From: Massilia oculi
Lineage (GTDB): Bacteria; Pseudomonadota; Gammaproteobacteria; Burkholderiales; Burkholderiaceae_D
NCBI RefSeq assembly: GCF_003143515.1
Contig: NZ_CP029343.1
Span: 1,054,001-1,118,000, forward strand
Length of the DNA: 64,000 nt
Reading direction: 5' to 3'
Shown here: in pieces, positions 36,777-46,319 of the stretch
How positions within the stretch are numbered: the first letter of the stretch is position 1
Layout: each line of letters begins with the position of its first letter
The notes under the pieces: generated by a model
What the model was told of the DNA's origin: nothing
Database searches by the model: none
Seen by the model: the letters and a program-made list of their open reading frames with translations, nothing else
Position numbers and translations under genes: made by a program

Positions 36777-37142
36777 ATGAATGCAATGACCAAAGCACCA
36801 AAAATCCTGCTGACCGCCGCTGTCCTGGCATCCCTGCTGGGCGCCTGCAAGAAGGACGACGCAGCGACCACCACCACCCCGGCCGACACTTCGGCGACCA
36901 TGCCAAGCAGCACCTCGGGCGCCACCGGCACCACGGGTGACGTGGGCACCGGCGCAACCGGCACCGGCACCACCGGCACCGGCACCACCGACATGGGCAC
37001 CAGCGGCACCACCGGCGCGACCGGCACCGCCGGCGACACCAGCGGCGCGACCGGCACCATGGACACCACCACGCCGCCAACCACCACCGATCCGGCGACC
37101 ACCACCACCACCACGCCGCCGACCGGCACCACCGGCCAGTAA
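36777..37142 (+). CDS. Thr/Gly/Ala-rich low-complexity lipoprotein
   Basis: The 121-residue product has a lipoprotein signal (ILLTAAVLASLLGACKK). The rest is almost entirely Thr, Gly, Ala, Ser and Pro, with repeats such as GTGTTGTGTT and TTTTTTPP. No fold is recognisable. Such tails are disordered and could span the envelope or be glycosylated; that is inference. AAACGAGGAG is a strong ribosome site. The repeated ACCGGCACC units make length variation likely. It is followed by a clear terminator, so it is monocistronic. Confidence 0.82.
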   Translation: MNAMTKAPKILLTAAVLASLLGACKKDDAATTTTPADTSATMPSSTSGATGTTGDVGTGATGTGTTGTGTTDMGTSGTTGATGTAGDTSGATGTMDTTTPPTTTDPATTTTTTPPTGTTGQ

Positions 37143-37215
37143 TCGATTGGGCGATTCACCGAACGACGCCCTGCTTGCAGGGCGCGCTCGGAACAGCGTT
37201 CCACGCAAGACCAGC

Positions 37216-37247
37216 ACCCGGCTCCTCACGGCCGGGTTGTTTTTTTT
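37216..37247 (+). terminator. Intrinsic terminator of the low-complexity lipoprotein gene
   Basis: ACCCGGC (37216-37222) pairs with GCCGGGT (37231-37237) and is followed by TG and eight T. Confidence 0.9.
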
Positions 37248-37345
37248 CAGGCCCGCATCCGCCGCAGCCGGCTAGCCCGTCGTGCGCATCCTGGCTGCGA
37301 CGTCGCGGATCAGATTCTCCACCATCGTGAAATCGGCCGGCTTGG

Positions 37346-40300
37346 TCAGGTGATGATCGAACCCCGCCTCGCTCGACCGTCGCCGATCCTGCTCCGCCCC
37401 CATCCCGTCAGCGCCACCAGCGTCGCGTTTTCCATGCCCGGGATGCGGCGCATCGATTCGGCCGCCTCATGGCCGCTCATGTCGGGCAGGCCGATATCCA
37501 GGAACACCACCTGCGGCAGGTCTTCGCCGGCGAGGCGCAACGCCGCGGCGCCGTCGTTGGCGACGCTGACGGTGTGGTCGTTCATTTCGAGCAGGGCTTG
37601 CAAGGTCTCGGCCGCGTCGACATTGTCGTCCACCACGAGGATGCGCAGCACGCCGCCCGGCGTGGCGGCGACCCGCGCAGCGGCCGGTTCGGGCGCGGCG
37701 CGGGTCCCCGCCATGCCGGGCGCCTCGGCCAGCGCATCCTGCGGCAACGGCAGCCACACCGTGAACTGGCTACCCATGCCGGCGCCGGCGCTGCTGGCCG
37801 TCACCCGGCCGCCATGCAGCTTGACCAGGCGCTGGACCAGGTTCAGGCCCACGCCCAGGCCGCCCTGCGCCATCTCGGTGCCGAGATGGGCCTGGGCATA
37901 CATGTCGAACACCGTCTCGAGCGCCGGGCCGGCGATGCCGATGCCGTTGTCCGACACCGTGAGCGCCACCTCGTTCGCCTCGACCCGCGCCGCAAGCTCG
38001 ATCGCCCCGCCCTGCGGCGTGTACTTGGCCGCGTTGTTGAGCAGGTTGCTCAGGACCTGGGCCACGCGGTGGCGGTCGGCGTGCAGCGCCAGCGGCGCTT
38101 GCGGCAGGCGCAAGGCCAGCGCGTGCTTGCGCGCATCGACCAGCGGCATGCTCATGTCGACCGCCTCGCGCACCACGTCGGCCAGCAGCACGCGTTCCAG
38201 GCGCAAGGTCACCTTGCCCTCGGCCAGGCGCGCCATGTCGAGCAGGTCGTCGACCAGGTGCACCATGTGGTCGACCTGGCGCCGCATGATGGCCTGCACG
38301 TCGCCGCTGGCGGCGCCGATGCGCATCAGCTCCAGGCCCGAGCGGATCGGCGCCAGCGGGTTGCGCAGCTCGTGCGCGAGCGTGAACAGGAAGTCGCTTT
38401 GTGCGCGGTTCTTCTGTCCCAGTTCGCTGGCCAGGCGCTGCAGCTCCTGCTCCGCGCACTTCTGGCTGTCGATGTCGAGGGTCACGCCATCGAAGCGCTC
38501 CGGCTGGCCGTGCTTGCCCAGGCCGCACCAGCCGATCGCGCGCAGCCAGCGCTGCGCGCCGCCGGCCACGGTGCGGAACTCCTGGTCGAGCGGCGCGCCG
38601 GAGCGCACCGTGTGTTCCACGCTCGCGGCCAGACGTTCCCGGTCTTCCGGGGCGACCGCCGCCAGCAGCGCATTCACCGACGCCTGGCGCGGGCCATCCA
38701 GGCCGAAGTGCACCGCCATTTCGGCGTTGAGCTGGAACTCGGTGAACGGCGCATCGGCGTACCAGACGCCGATGTCGCCCGCCTCGGACACCCGCTCGAA
38801 GCGCTCCTGCAGGGTCTTGCGCACCTGAATGTCGATCACCGTGCCAACATAGCCATCCGGCTCGCCCGCCGCGCTCAGGCGCGGCATGCCGGAGTCGATG
38901 AACCAGCGGTAGCTGCCGTCGTGGCAGCGCAGGCGGTAGTCGAACGAGAACGGCTCGCGCGCCGCGTTCGCGGCCAGGAAGATCTCGCCGGCGCGGCCGC
39001 GGTCCTCGGGATGGACATTGTCGAGCCAGCCCAGGCCCAGGTCCTGCTCCGGCGTTCGGCCGGTGTAGTCGTACCAGCGCTGGCTGAGATAAGTGCACCG
39101 GCCGTCATTGTCGGTGGTCCACAACATCGCCGGCGAGGCGTCGACCAGGGCCCGCACATGGGCTTCGCGCGCGCGCGCATCGTGCTCCATCTGGCGCCGC
39201 TCCCGCCCCATGGCCACCTGGGTTTGCACCCGGGCCAGCAGCTCGTTGGCCGAGAACGGCTTGACCAGGTAGTCGTCGGCGCCGGCCTGCAGGCCTTCGA
39301 CCTTGGCTTCCTCGCCGGCGCGCGCCGACAGCAGCATCACCGGCAGCAGGCGCAGCGCCTCGCTGGCGCGGACCCGCGCGATGAGGCCGAAGCCGTCGAG
39401 CTTCGGCATCATCACGTCGCTCAGCAGCAGGTCGGGCGGGTCGGCCAGCGCGAGCTCGAACGCGGCCTGGCCGTCCGCGCACACGCGCACCTCTGCATGC
39501 GGCTCGAGCAAGGCCTTCAGGTAGGCGCGCATATCGTTGTTGTCGTCGGCGATCAGGATGCGCGCTCTGGCCTGGCCGGCGATGTCGACCGGGGCCGGCT
39601 GCCCCTCCTCCCGCGGTGGCGCCTCGGCGTCCGGCAGCCAGCGCAGCGCTTCCTCGACGAAGGCGGAACCCATGCGCTGGCGGTCTTCCATCGTGTCCGG
39701 CGCGTGCAGGATGCGGTCCTGCGGCAGGTGAGCGTGGCCGAACGGCAGGTCGACGTCGAAGCGCGTGCCTTCGCCGAACGTGCTGGTCACGGCGATGGTC
39801 CCGCCATGCAGGCGCACCAGTTCCTGGATCAGGGCCAGGCCGATGCCGGTGCCTTCATAGGTGCGCCCCGGCGCGCCCTCGATGCGGTGGAAGCGTTCGA
39901 ACATGCGCGGCAGCTCGTGCTCGGGGATGCCGGTACCGGTGTCCTGCACCGACAGCCGCGCCATGCCGGCATGCTCGCGCAAGCTGACCGTGACGCTGCC
40001 GTTCAGGGTGAACTTGAAGGCGTTGGACAGCAGGTTGAAGACGATTTTTTCCCACATGTCGCGGTCGACGCACACCGGCTGGCCCAGGTCCTGCAGCTCG
40101 ACCTTGTAGGCCAGGCCGCCCTTGGCCATGGCCGATTCGAACACGCCAGCCAGGTCGAGCGTCAGGTGCGCCAGGTCCACCGGCACGTAACTGGCCTGCA
40201 CCCTGCCGGCCTCGATGCGCGAGAAGTCGAGCAGCGAGTTGACCAGCTTGAGCAGGCGCAGCGCGTTGCGGTGGGTAACTTCGATGCGCTTCCTCTGGGC

Positions 40301-41461
40301 AGCGCTCATGCTGCCCTCGGCGTCGGCCAGGGCGTCTTCGAGCGGGCCGAGGATCAGGGTCAGCGGCGTGCGGAATTCGTGCGATACGTTGGAAAAGAAG
40401 GCGGTCTTGGCGCGGTCGATCTTGGCCAGTTCCTCGGCGCGGCGCTGCTCCTGCTCGTAGGCGATGACGTTGCCGACCGCGGTGTTCACGGCGGCCCCCA
40501 GCAATTCATAGAAGTTGCGGTAGTCGGCGTCGAGCGCGCGGCGCACGCTCACGCCGGCGACCAGGAAGCCGAACAGCTCCTGCTGGCCCGGCAGCGACAG
40601 CGGCAGCACCAGCGCCGAGCGCGGCGGATCGTCGTAAGGTCCGCAGGCGGCGCCGGCGAGGCGCGCGGCGACGTCGTCGACCTGCGCCGCCGCGCCCGTG
40701 GCGGCGCAGCGCGCGAACGGCCAGCAATCGTCGTCCAGCGGCGCCGACCGCGGCGCCAGCGCGCAGTGCGGCGGCAAGCCGCCGCCGCCGCGCAGCTCCA
40801 GGATCCCGCTGTCCTGGTCGATCTGGTAGAACAGCATGAACGGCACGTCGGCCTCCATGCGCTCGCCATGCGCCGTCAGCTGCTGGCCGATCTCGGCCAT
40901 CGAGCGGGTCGTCGCCAGGCCGGCGGTCAGGTCGCGCAACCCCTGGCTGCGGCGCGCGCCCAGCACCTGGGCCGTGGTTTCGGTAATCGGGTGAAAGATG
41001 CCGCCCACCGTCCCCGACTCGTCGCGGATCGGCGAGAACGAGAACGTCATGTTCGCTTCCTCGAGATAGCCGCTGCGGTCGAGGAACATCTGCTGATCCT
41101 TGATGTAGGCGCCGTCGCCCTGGTGGGCGCGCTCGAAGGCCGCGCCCACCACCGGCAAGGCCGACGCCCATACCACCTTGAACGGCGCCCCCATCGACGC
41201 CGGATGCAGGTCGCCGCAGATCGGACGGTAGGCGTCGTTATAGATCTGGATGTCGTCCGGCCCCCAGCACACCAGGATCGGGAAGGTCGAGGACAGGCAC
41301 AGGCTGACCGAGGTGCGCAGGCTCTGCGGCCAGTCCGACAATGGTCCGAGCGGCGTCTTCGACCAATCCATGCTGCGGATCAGTTCTCCCATCTCGCCGC
41401 CACCGGCGAGCCAGTTCAGGTCGGAATCGACAAGCGTGGAGGATGACGGGAGTGCGGACAT
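37346..41461 (-). CDS. Giant hybrid sensor histidine kinase (PAS-GAF-HK-REC-PAS-PAS-HK-REC), C-terminal frameshift
   Basis: In-frame product of 1371 residues. An N-terminal PAS-like region is followed by a GAF-type region (to about 350). Kinase core 1 has phospho-His near 362 (SNVSHEFRTPLT) and N/G boxes. Receiver 1 begins about 639 (ILIADDNNDMRAYL) with Asp in LLLSDVMMPKLDG. Two PAS domains (about 780-1010), kinase core 2 (LAHELRNPLAPI, about 1030) and receiver 2 (LVVDDNVDAAETL, about 1274) follow. The final 40 residues of receiver 2, including the conserved Lys, are in another frame (ending TAG 37274-37272). Adding one base to a five-C run at 37397-37401 restores the reading. There is no membrane segment, so it is probably cytoplasmic. 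Confidence 0.92.
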   Translation of the reverse strand: MSALPSSSTLVDSDLNWLAGGGEMGELIRSMDWSKTPLGPLSDWPQSLRTSVSLCLSSTFPILVCWGPDDIQIYNDAYRPICGDLHPASMGAPFKVVWASALPVVGAAFERAHQGDGAYIKDQQMFLDRSGYLEEANMTFSFSPIRDESGTVGGIFHPITETTAQVLGARRSQGLRDLTAGLATTRSMAEIGQQLTAHGERMEADVPFMLFYQIDQDSGILELRGGGGLPPHCALAPRSAPLDDDCWPFARCAATGAAAQVDDVAARLAGAACGPYDDPPRSALVLPLSLPGQQELFGFLVAGVSVRRALDADYRNFYELLGAAVNTAVGNVIAYEQEQRRAEELAKIDRAKTAFFSNVSHEFRTPLTLILGPLEDALADAEGSMSAAQRKRIEVTHRNALRLLKLVNSLLDFSRIEAGRVQASYVPVDLAHLTLDLAGVFESAMAKGGLAYKVELQDLGQPVCVDRDMWEKIVFNLLSNAFKFTLNGSVTVSLREHAGMARLSVQDTGTGIPEHELPRMFERFHRIEGAPGRTYEGTGIGLALIQELVRLHGGTIAVTSTFGEGTRFDVDLPFGHAHLPQDRILHAPDTMEDRQRMGSAFVEEALRWLPDAEAPPREEGQPAPVDIAGQARARILIADDNNDMRAYLKALLEPHAEVRVCADGQAAFELALADPPDLLLSDVMMPKLDGFGLIARVRASEALRLLPVMLLSARAGEEAKVEGLQAGADDYLVKPFSANELLARVQTQVAMGRERRQMEHDARAREAHVRALVDASPAMLWTTDNDGRCTYLSQRWYDYTGRTPEQDLGLGWLDNVHPEDRGRAGEIFLAANAAREPFSFDYRLRCHDGSYRWFIDSGMPRLSAAGEPDGYVGTVIDIQVRKTLQERFERVSEAGDIGVWYADAPFTEFQLNAEMAVHFGLDGPRQASVNALLAAVAPEDRERLAASVEHTVRSGAPLDQEFRTVAGGAQRWLRAIGWCGLGKHGQPERFDGVTLDIDSQKCAEQELQRLASELGQKNRAQSDFLFTLAHELRNPLAPIRSGLELMRIGAASGDVQAIMRRQVDHMVHLVDDLLDMARLAEGKVTLRLERVLLADVVREAVDMSMPLVDARKHALALRLPQAPLALHADRHRVAQVLSNLLNNAAKYTPQGGAIELAARVEANEVALTVSDNGIGIAGPALETVFDMYAQAHLGTEMAQGGLGVGLNLVQRLVKLHGGRVTASSAGAGMGSQFTVWLPLPQDALAEAPGMAGTRAAPEPAAARVAATPGGVLRILVVDDNVDAAETLQALLEMNDHTVSVANDGAAALRLAGEDLPQVVFLDIGLPDMSGHEAAESMRRIPGMENATLVALTGWGRSRIGDGRARRGSIIT

Positions 41462-41636
41462 GGTACGGGACCTTACGGCGGGAACGATAAAAGACGGATT
41501 CTTGACACCCTGTTCACTGCGGCGCATGCAGTCCGGCGTCAACTCATGCAGAGGGCATCCGCTATTAGACCATAACAACAGGAAATACCGGCGCAATATG
41601 GGCAAGTGCGCGGCGAGCGCATGCGGCTCGTCGTCG

Positions 41637-41669
41637 AAAAGACACGGCCAGCGCATGGCTGGCCGTGTC
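41637..41669 (-). terminator. Intrinsic terminator of the RND efflux operon
   Basis: GACACGGCCAGC (41641-41652) is perfectly complementary to GCTGGCCGTGTC (41658-41669) around a five-base loop, with TTTT following on the minus strand. It lies just after the RND permease stop and before the kinase gene start. Confidence 0.85.
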
Positions 41670-41705
41670 GGATCCAGGGCGGCAGGCGCCGCCCGCAGGT
41701 CGGGA

Positions 41706-44700
41706 TCAGGCCGGCACGGCCTTGCCGCGGCCGGTCGCCAGGCGGCCGATGCGAACGATCACGCGGTAGACCAGGCGCACGAAGGTCAGGGTCAGGATCG
41801 CTTCGACGAAGGTCATCAGGAAGGCCGGCAGCGCGTTCCAGCGCTCTGCGCGCCGGCCATACTTGGCCAGCATGCGGTCGCGGGCGATCTCGATGCTGTC
41901 GTAGAAGGTCGGCACCACCAGCAGGGTCAGCACGGTCGAGGTGATCGTGCCGCCGATGATGGCGATCGCCAGCGGCTGGTAGAACTCGCCCGCGTCGCCG
42001 AAGGCCAGCGCCACCGGCAGCATGCCGGCGATCAGCGCGAAGGTCGTCATCAGGATCGGACGCAGGCGCTTGCGGCCGGCCGCCATCAGGGCTTCCTCGC
42101 GGTCCATGCCTTCGTGCTCGAGGGCGCGGGCGGCGTCCAGCAGCAGGATCGCGTTCTTGGCCACCAGGCCCATCAGCATGATGATGCCGATCATGCTCAT
42201 CAGGTTGAGCGTGTGCCCCGTGATGATCAGCGCCACGACCACGCCGATCAGCGACAGCGGCAGCGACATCATCACGCCGATCGGCGCCGTGAACGAACCG
42301 AACTGCATCACCAGGATCAGGTACATCAGGGCGATGCCCGACAGCAGCGCGATGATCATTTCGGTGAACAGCTCCTGCTGGTCTTCACCCGAGCCGCCCA
42401 GCGCCAGGCCATAGCCCGGCGGGAAGTCGAAGGTGCGCGCCAGCTTCATGGCGTCGGCCGTGACCTCGCCCGGCGAACGTCCCTGGGCATTGGCGGACAC
42501 GGTGATCATGCGCTCGCCGTTCTTGTGACGGATGGCCGACGGCCCCTTGCCCATGGTGATCTCGGCGATCTGGTCGAGCGGCACCATCATGCCGGTGCCG
42601 CCGACCGAGATCGGCAGGCGCTCGATGCTCTCGGTATTGACGCGGTCGTCCGGATGCAGGCGCACGGCGACGTCGCGGGTCTCGCTGGTCGGGTCGACCC
42701 AGTCGCCCACCTCGATGCCGGCGAAGGCCACGCGCAGCGACTGGGCGGCGTCGTTGACGGAGATGCCCATCATGTTCGCCAGGCCGCGGTCGAGCACGAT
42801 CTGCAGCTCGTTCTTCGGATCCTGCTCGGACAGGGTGACGTCGACCGCGCCCGGCACTTCGCGCAGCTTGGCCATATAGGCATTGGTCAGTTCCATCAGC
42901 TTGCGCGAATCGGGGCCGCTGAATTCGATCTGCACCGGCTTGCCGTTTCCGCTCAGGTCGTCCATGACGACGTACTCGGCGCCGACCAGGCGGCTGATCT
43001 TCTGGCGCAGCTCGACCGCGACTTCGGAGGCGCTGCGTTCGCGCTGGCGGCGCTTGCCGATGTCGACATAGACGCGGCCGCCGTTCAGGTTGACGTTGCT
43101 GTTGGTGTCCTCGGCTTCGGGCAGGGTGCGCGCCAGCTCGGCGGCCGCCTCGACCTTGCGGCGGGCGTACTCGACGCTCGACGAGGCCGGCACGCGCACG
43201 TCGATCATGATCGTGCCCGAGTCCATCTTGGGCAGGAAGCTCGAGCCGCCGAACGTCGAGTGCAGGGCGATCGCGCCGACGAAGCTGGCCAGCGCCAGGA
43301 AGCCCATCCAGCGGCGGTGGTGCAGCGCCCAGGCGATCACGCGGCCATAACGGTCGGCCTGGTGGTCGAACCAGTGGTTGAACTTGTCCAGCACGCGACC
43401 GAGGCCTTTCTTGGGCGCGGTGTGGTGATCCGGCGGGTCGCCCCAGTAGGCCGACAGCATCGGGTCCAGCGTGAACGAGATGAGCAGCGACACGATCACC
43501 GAGCACGTCACGGTGAGCGCGAACGGACGGAACCACTCGCCGGACACGCCAGGCATGAAGGCCACCGGCACGAACACGGCCATGATGGAGAAGGTCGTGG
43601 CGGCCACGGCCATGCCGATCTCGGCGGTGCCTTCCAGCGCCGCGGTGCGGCGGTCGGAACCCATTTCCATGTGGCGCACGATGTTTTCGCGCACCACGAT
43701 CGCATCGTCGATCAGCACGCCGATCGCCAGCGACAGGCCCAGCAGGGTCATGAAGTTGAGGGTGAAGCCGCACAGCCAGACCGCGATGAAGGCCGCCAGC
43801 ACCGAGGTCGGCAGGGCCAGCGCGGTGATCAGGGTCGAGCGCCACGAGTTAAGGAAGGCATACACCACGAACACGGTCAGCACCGCGCCCAGTACCAGCG
43901 CCTCGATCACATTGTTCAGGCTCGACTGGGCATCCTCGCCGCCGTCGCGGGTGACTTCCAGCTTGGTGCCTTCGGGCAGGTGCTTGTTCGCTTCCTTGAC
44001 GACTTCGTGCACCTTCTTGGCCAGGGACACGGTCGACGCGTCACGCGAACGGGAAATCTGCAGGCCGACGTTCGGCTTGCCGCTGCGCATGGACAGGCTG
44101 TTGATGTCGGCGAAGCCGTCCTGGATCTCGGCCACCTGGTTCAGGCGGACGATGGTGTCGCCATTGCGCTTGACCACGATCTGCGAAAAATCTTCGGGTC
44201 GCTCGATGCGGCCGACCAGGCGGATGCCCTTCTCATCCAGCTCGTCGCGCAGCTTGCCGACCGGCGCATTGGTATTGCCGCTACGCAGGGCGTTGGTGAC
44301 CTCCGTGACCGAGACATTGAATTCACGCAGCTTCTCGGCGCGCAGCAGCACCGACAACTCGCGCCGCAGGGCGCCGTTGACGGCCACCGTCGAGACGCCG
44401 TCGATGGCGCGGAACTGGTCGGCCAGCACGTCCTCGGCGTAGCGCGAGATTTCGGCATGGCTCTGGGTGCTGGACGACAGGGCCAGCGACATCACCGGTT
44501 CCGCGGCCGGGTCGATGCGGCGCAGCACCGGCTCGCGCATTTCGATCGGCAGCTTGTAGCGCACCGCGGCGATGGCGTTGCGCACGTCGTCCGAGGCTTC
44601 GATCAGGTTGCGGTCGAAGTCGAACTCCATCCAGATCGTGGCGCCGCCCTCGTAGGAGTTGGAATTGACTTCGGTGACGCCCTGGATCGCCTGCATCTGC

Positions 44701-44906
44701 TTCTCGAGGCGGTTGGTGATCTCCCGCTCGGACGTCTCGGGCGAGGCGCCCGGATACGGGATGTCGACCACGATGACCGGGATGTCGACGTCGGGATTCT
44801 GGTTGACCCGCAGCTTGGACAGCGCGAGCAGGCCGATGGCCATCATCGCGACGATGATGACGATCGTCGCGACCGGTTTCTTGACACTGAAATTGGACAG
44901 GAACAT
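41706..44906 (-). CDS. RND efflux transporter, HAE-1 type permease
   Basis: Inner-membrane proton-driven pump of 1066 residues, the usual length. The N terminus FLSNFSVKKPVATIVIIVAM is standard. The TM4 proton-relay Asp pair lies in IGVLIDDAIVVRENI, and TM10-11 carry GLVAKNAILLLD with the partner Lys. Two large periplasmic loops contain the porter domains (PYPGASPETSEREITNRLEK). It resembles the MexF/OqxB and multidrug groups broadly. The adaptor gene is 30 bases upstream. No outer-membrane TolC-type gene is adjacent, so it must borrow one. Confidence 0.93.
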   Translation of the reverse strand: MFLSNFSVKKPVATIVIIVAMMAIGLLALSKLRVNQNPDVDIPVIVVDIPYPGASPETSEREITNRLEKQMQAIQGVTEVNSNSYEGGATIWMEFDFDRNLIEASDDVRNAIAAVRYKLPIEMREPVLRRIDPAAEPVMSLALSSSTQSHAEISRYAEDVLADQFRAIDGVSTVAVNGALRRELSVLLRAEKLREFNVSVTEVTNALRSGNTNAPVGKLRDELDEKGIRLVGRIERPEDFSQIVVKRNGDTIVRLNQVAEIQDGFADINSLSMRSGKPNVGLQISRSRDASTVSLAKKVHEVVKEANKHLPEGTKLEVTRDGGEDAQSSLNNVIEALVLGAVLTVFVVYAFLNSWRSTLITALALPTSVLAAFIAVWLCGFTLNFMTLLGLSLAIGVLIDDAIVVRENIVRHMEMGSDRRTAALEGTAEIGMAVAATTFSIMAVFVPVAFMPGVSGEWFRPFALTVTCSVIVSLLISFTLDPMLSAYWGDPPDHHTAPKKGLGRVLDKFNHWFDHQADRYGRVIAWALHHRRWMGFLALASFVGAIALHSTFGGSSFLPKMDSGTIMIDVRVPASSSVEYARRKVEAAAELARTLPEAEDTNSNVNLNGGRVYVDIGKRRQRERSASEVAVELRQKISRLVGAEYVVMDDLSGNGKPVQIEFSGPDSRKLMELTNAYMAKLREVPGAVDVTLSEQDPKNELQIVLDRGLANMMGISVNDAAQSLRVAFAGIEVGDWVDPTSETRDVAVRLHPDDRVNTESIERLPISVGGTGMMVPLDQIAEITMGKGPSAIRHKNGERMITVSANAQGRSPGEVTADAMKLARTFDFPPGYGLALGGSGEDQQELFTEMIIALLSGIALMYLILVMQFGSFTAPIGVMMSLPLSLIGVVVALIITGHTLNLMSMIGIIMLMGLVAKNAILLLDAARALEHEGMDREEALMAAGRKRLRPILMTTFALIAGMLPVALAFGDAGEFYQPLAIAIIGGTITSTVLTLLVVPTFYDSIEIARDRMLAKYGRRAERWNALPAFLMTFVEAILTLTFVRLVYRVIVRIGRLATGRGKAVPA

Positions 44907-44936
44907 GGTTTGTTTTCCTAGTTATTATTTCCCGTA

Positions 44937-46088
44937 TTACTTGCCCTGGACCGGCGCATTCGCGCTGCCGGTCCCTGCCGCGCTGGCGACACGGGCCGCC
45001 GGCATGTCGACCTTCTGACCATCCTTCAGGTTCGAGCTCGGGGAACGCAGCACGACGTCGCCGGCGGCCAGGCCCTGCTTGATTTCCAGGTTGCCGGTGC
45101 GCGGGTCGCGCGCGCCCACCACCAGGTTGACCTTGGACAGGGTTTTATCCTTGATGCGCCAGGTGTGGCTGCTGTCGCCGACCCGCACCAGGGCCGATTC
45201 CGGCAGCATCAGGGCGTCGGTGGCGGCCGCGTCGACGCGGCCTTCGGCATACAGGCCGGCCACGCGCGGCTGGGCCTTGTCGGCGAAGCCCACCAGCACC
45301 TCGACCTGGCGGGTGACCGGGTTCGCAGCGGGGTCGATGCGCTTGACGATGCCGGCGAATCGCTGTTCGCCATAGCCGTTGACGCGGAAATTGACTTTCT
45401 GGCCGACCTTGACGGTGCTGACCGCATCGGCCGATACCGCGCCTTCGAAGCGCATGCTGGCCGGGTCGATGACTTTCACGAGTTCCTTGCCGATATTGGC
45501 GGTGTCGCCGTTGGAGACCTTGCGCTCGGAGACGATGCCGTCGAACGGCGCGCGCACGGTGGTGCGGGCCAGCTGCTGGCGCGCGGTGGCGACGCGGCTC
45601 CGGGCGCCGGACAGTTCACTCATGGCGTTGTTGCGCGCCATCTCGGCGTCGTCCAGGGCCTTGGCCGAGGTCATGCCGGAGGCGGTCAGGGTCTTCAGGC
45701 GCTCGAGCTGGCGGTTGGCCTGTTCCAGCGCCAGGCTGGCGGCGCGCTGCGCATCCTCGGCCGACGTCAGGGTGTCGCGGATCGAGGTTTCATCGAGACG
45801 CACCAGCACGTCGCCGCGCTTGACCGGCTCGCCGTTCTCCTTCAGCACCTGCAGCACGATGGCCGACACTTCGGCGCGCAGGTCAGCCTTGCGTTCGGGC
45901 TGGATCGAGCCGGTGATGACCGGGCCGGACGAGATCGAGTCGCTCTGGATCGTCAATACATCCTCGGGCGCCACCGTCAGCTGCGTGAGCTTGTTGTCCT
46001 TGGCCTGGCCGGGGGCCTTGGCGGAATCCTTGCCGCAGGCGACGAGGCTTGAAGCGATGGCTAGAACGAGGAGGGTTTTGCGCAGCAT
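44937..46088 (-). CDS. RND efflux periplasmic adaptor (membrane fusion protein)
   Basis: The 383-residue lipoprotein adaptor has lipobox SLVACGK. The order is typical: beta-barrel/lipoyl halves (ADLRAEVSAIVLQVLKENG and VRAPFDGIVSERKVSNGDTA) around an alpha-helical hairpin (about 105-165, ALDDAEMARNNAMSEL), then the membrane-proximal domain. It joins the RND permease to an outer-membrane channel. It is the first gene of the operon. No TetR or MarR regulator gene is next to it. Confidence 0.93.
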   Translation of the reverse strand: MLRKTLLVLAIASSLVACGKDSAKAPGQAKDNKLTQLTVAPEDVLTIQSDSISSGPVITGSIQPERKADLRAEVSAIVLQVLKENGEPVKRGDVLVRLDETSIRDTLTSAEDAQRAASLALEQANRQLERLKTLTASGMTSAKALDDAEMARNNAMSELSGARSRVATARQQLARTTVRAPFDGIVSERKVSNGDTANIGKELVKVIDPASMRFEGAVSADAVSTVKVGQKVNFRVNGYGEQRFAGIVKRIDPAANPVTRQVEVLVGFADKAQPRVAGLYAEGRVDAAATDALMLPESALVRVGDSSHTWRIKDKTLSKVNLVVGARDPRTGNLEIKQGLAAGDVVLRSPSSNLKDGQKVDMPAARVASAAGTGSANAPVQGK

Positions 46089-46275
46089 TGTGGTTCTCCA
46101 GAGAAGGACTTGGTCTTTTTTATAAAAATGAGAATAGATACAGCCAGCGCGAAGTATTCAGGAGGGCCCTGATGGCGTCAATTGACGAACCTGTATAACG
46201 CCGAATTCGATGGATGAACTGCGTTTTTTGGCGATGAGCTGCATTCCAGCCCGGACGAGATGCGGGATGAAACGG

Positions 46276-46309
46276 ACAGGCGGACGTCCGGGGGATGGAC
46301 GCCCGCTGT
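46276..46309 (-). terminator. Possible terminator of the divergent PAP2 gene
   Basis: ACAGGCGGACGTCC (46276-46289) pairs imperfectly with GGACGCCCGCTGT (46297-46309). On the minus strand it is followed by CCGTTT only, so it is a weak candidate. Confidence 0.4.
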
Positions 46310-46319
46310 ATGTACATGA

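Noticed and set aside
37469..41446. 1325-codon plus-strand open frame opposite the giant kinase
   Set aside because: Arg/His/Gln-rich translation without domains; the minus strand encodes recognisable kinase and receiver motifs.
41250..44921. 1223-codon plus-strand open frame opposite the RND pump
   Set aside because: His/Asp/Gln-rich shadow translation; it crosses a terminator and the true permease is on the other strand.
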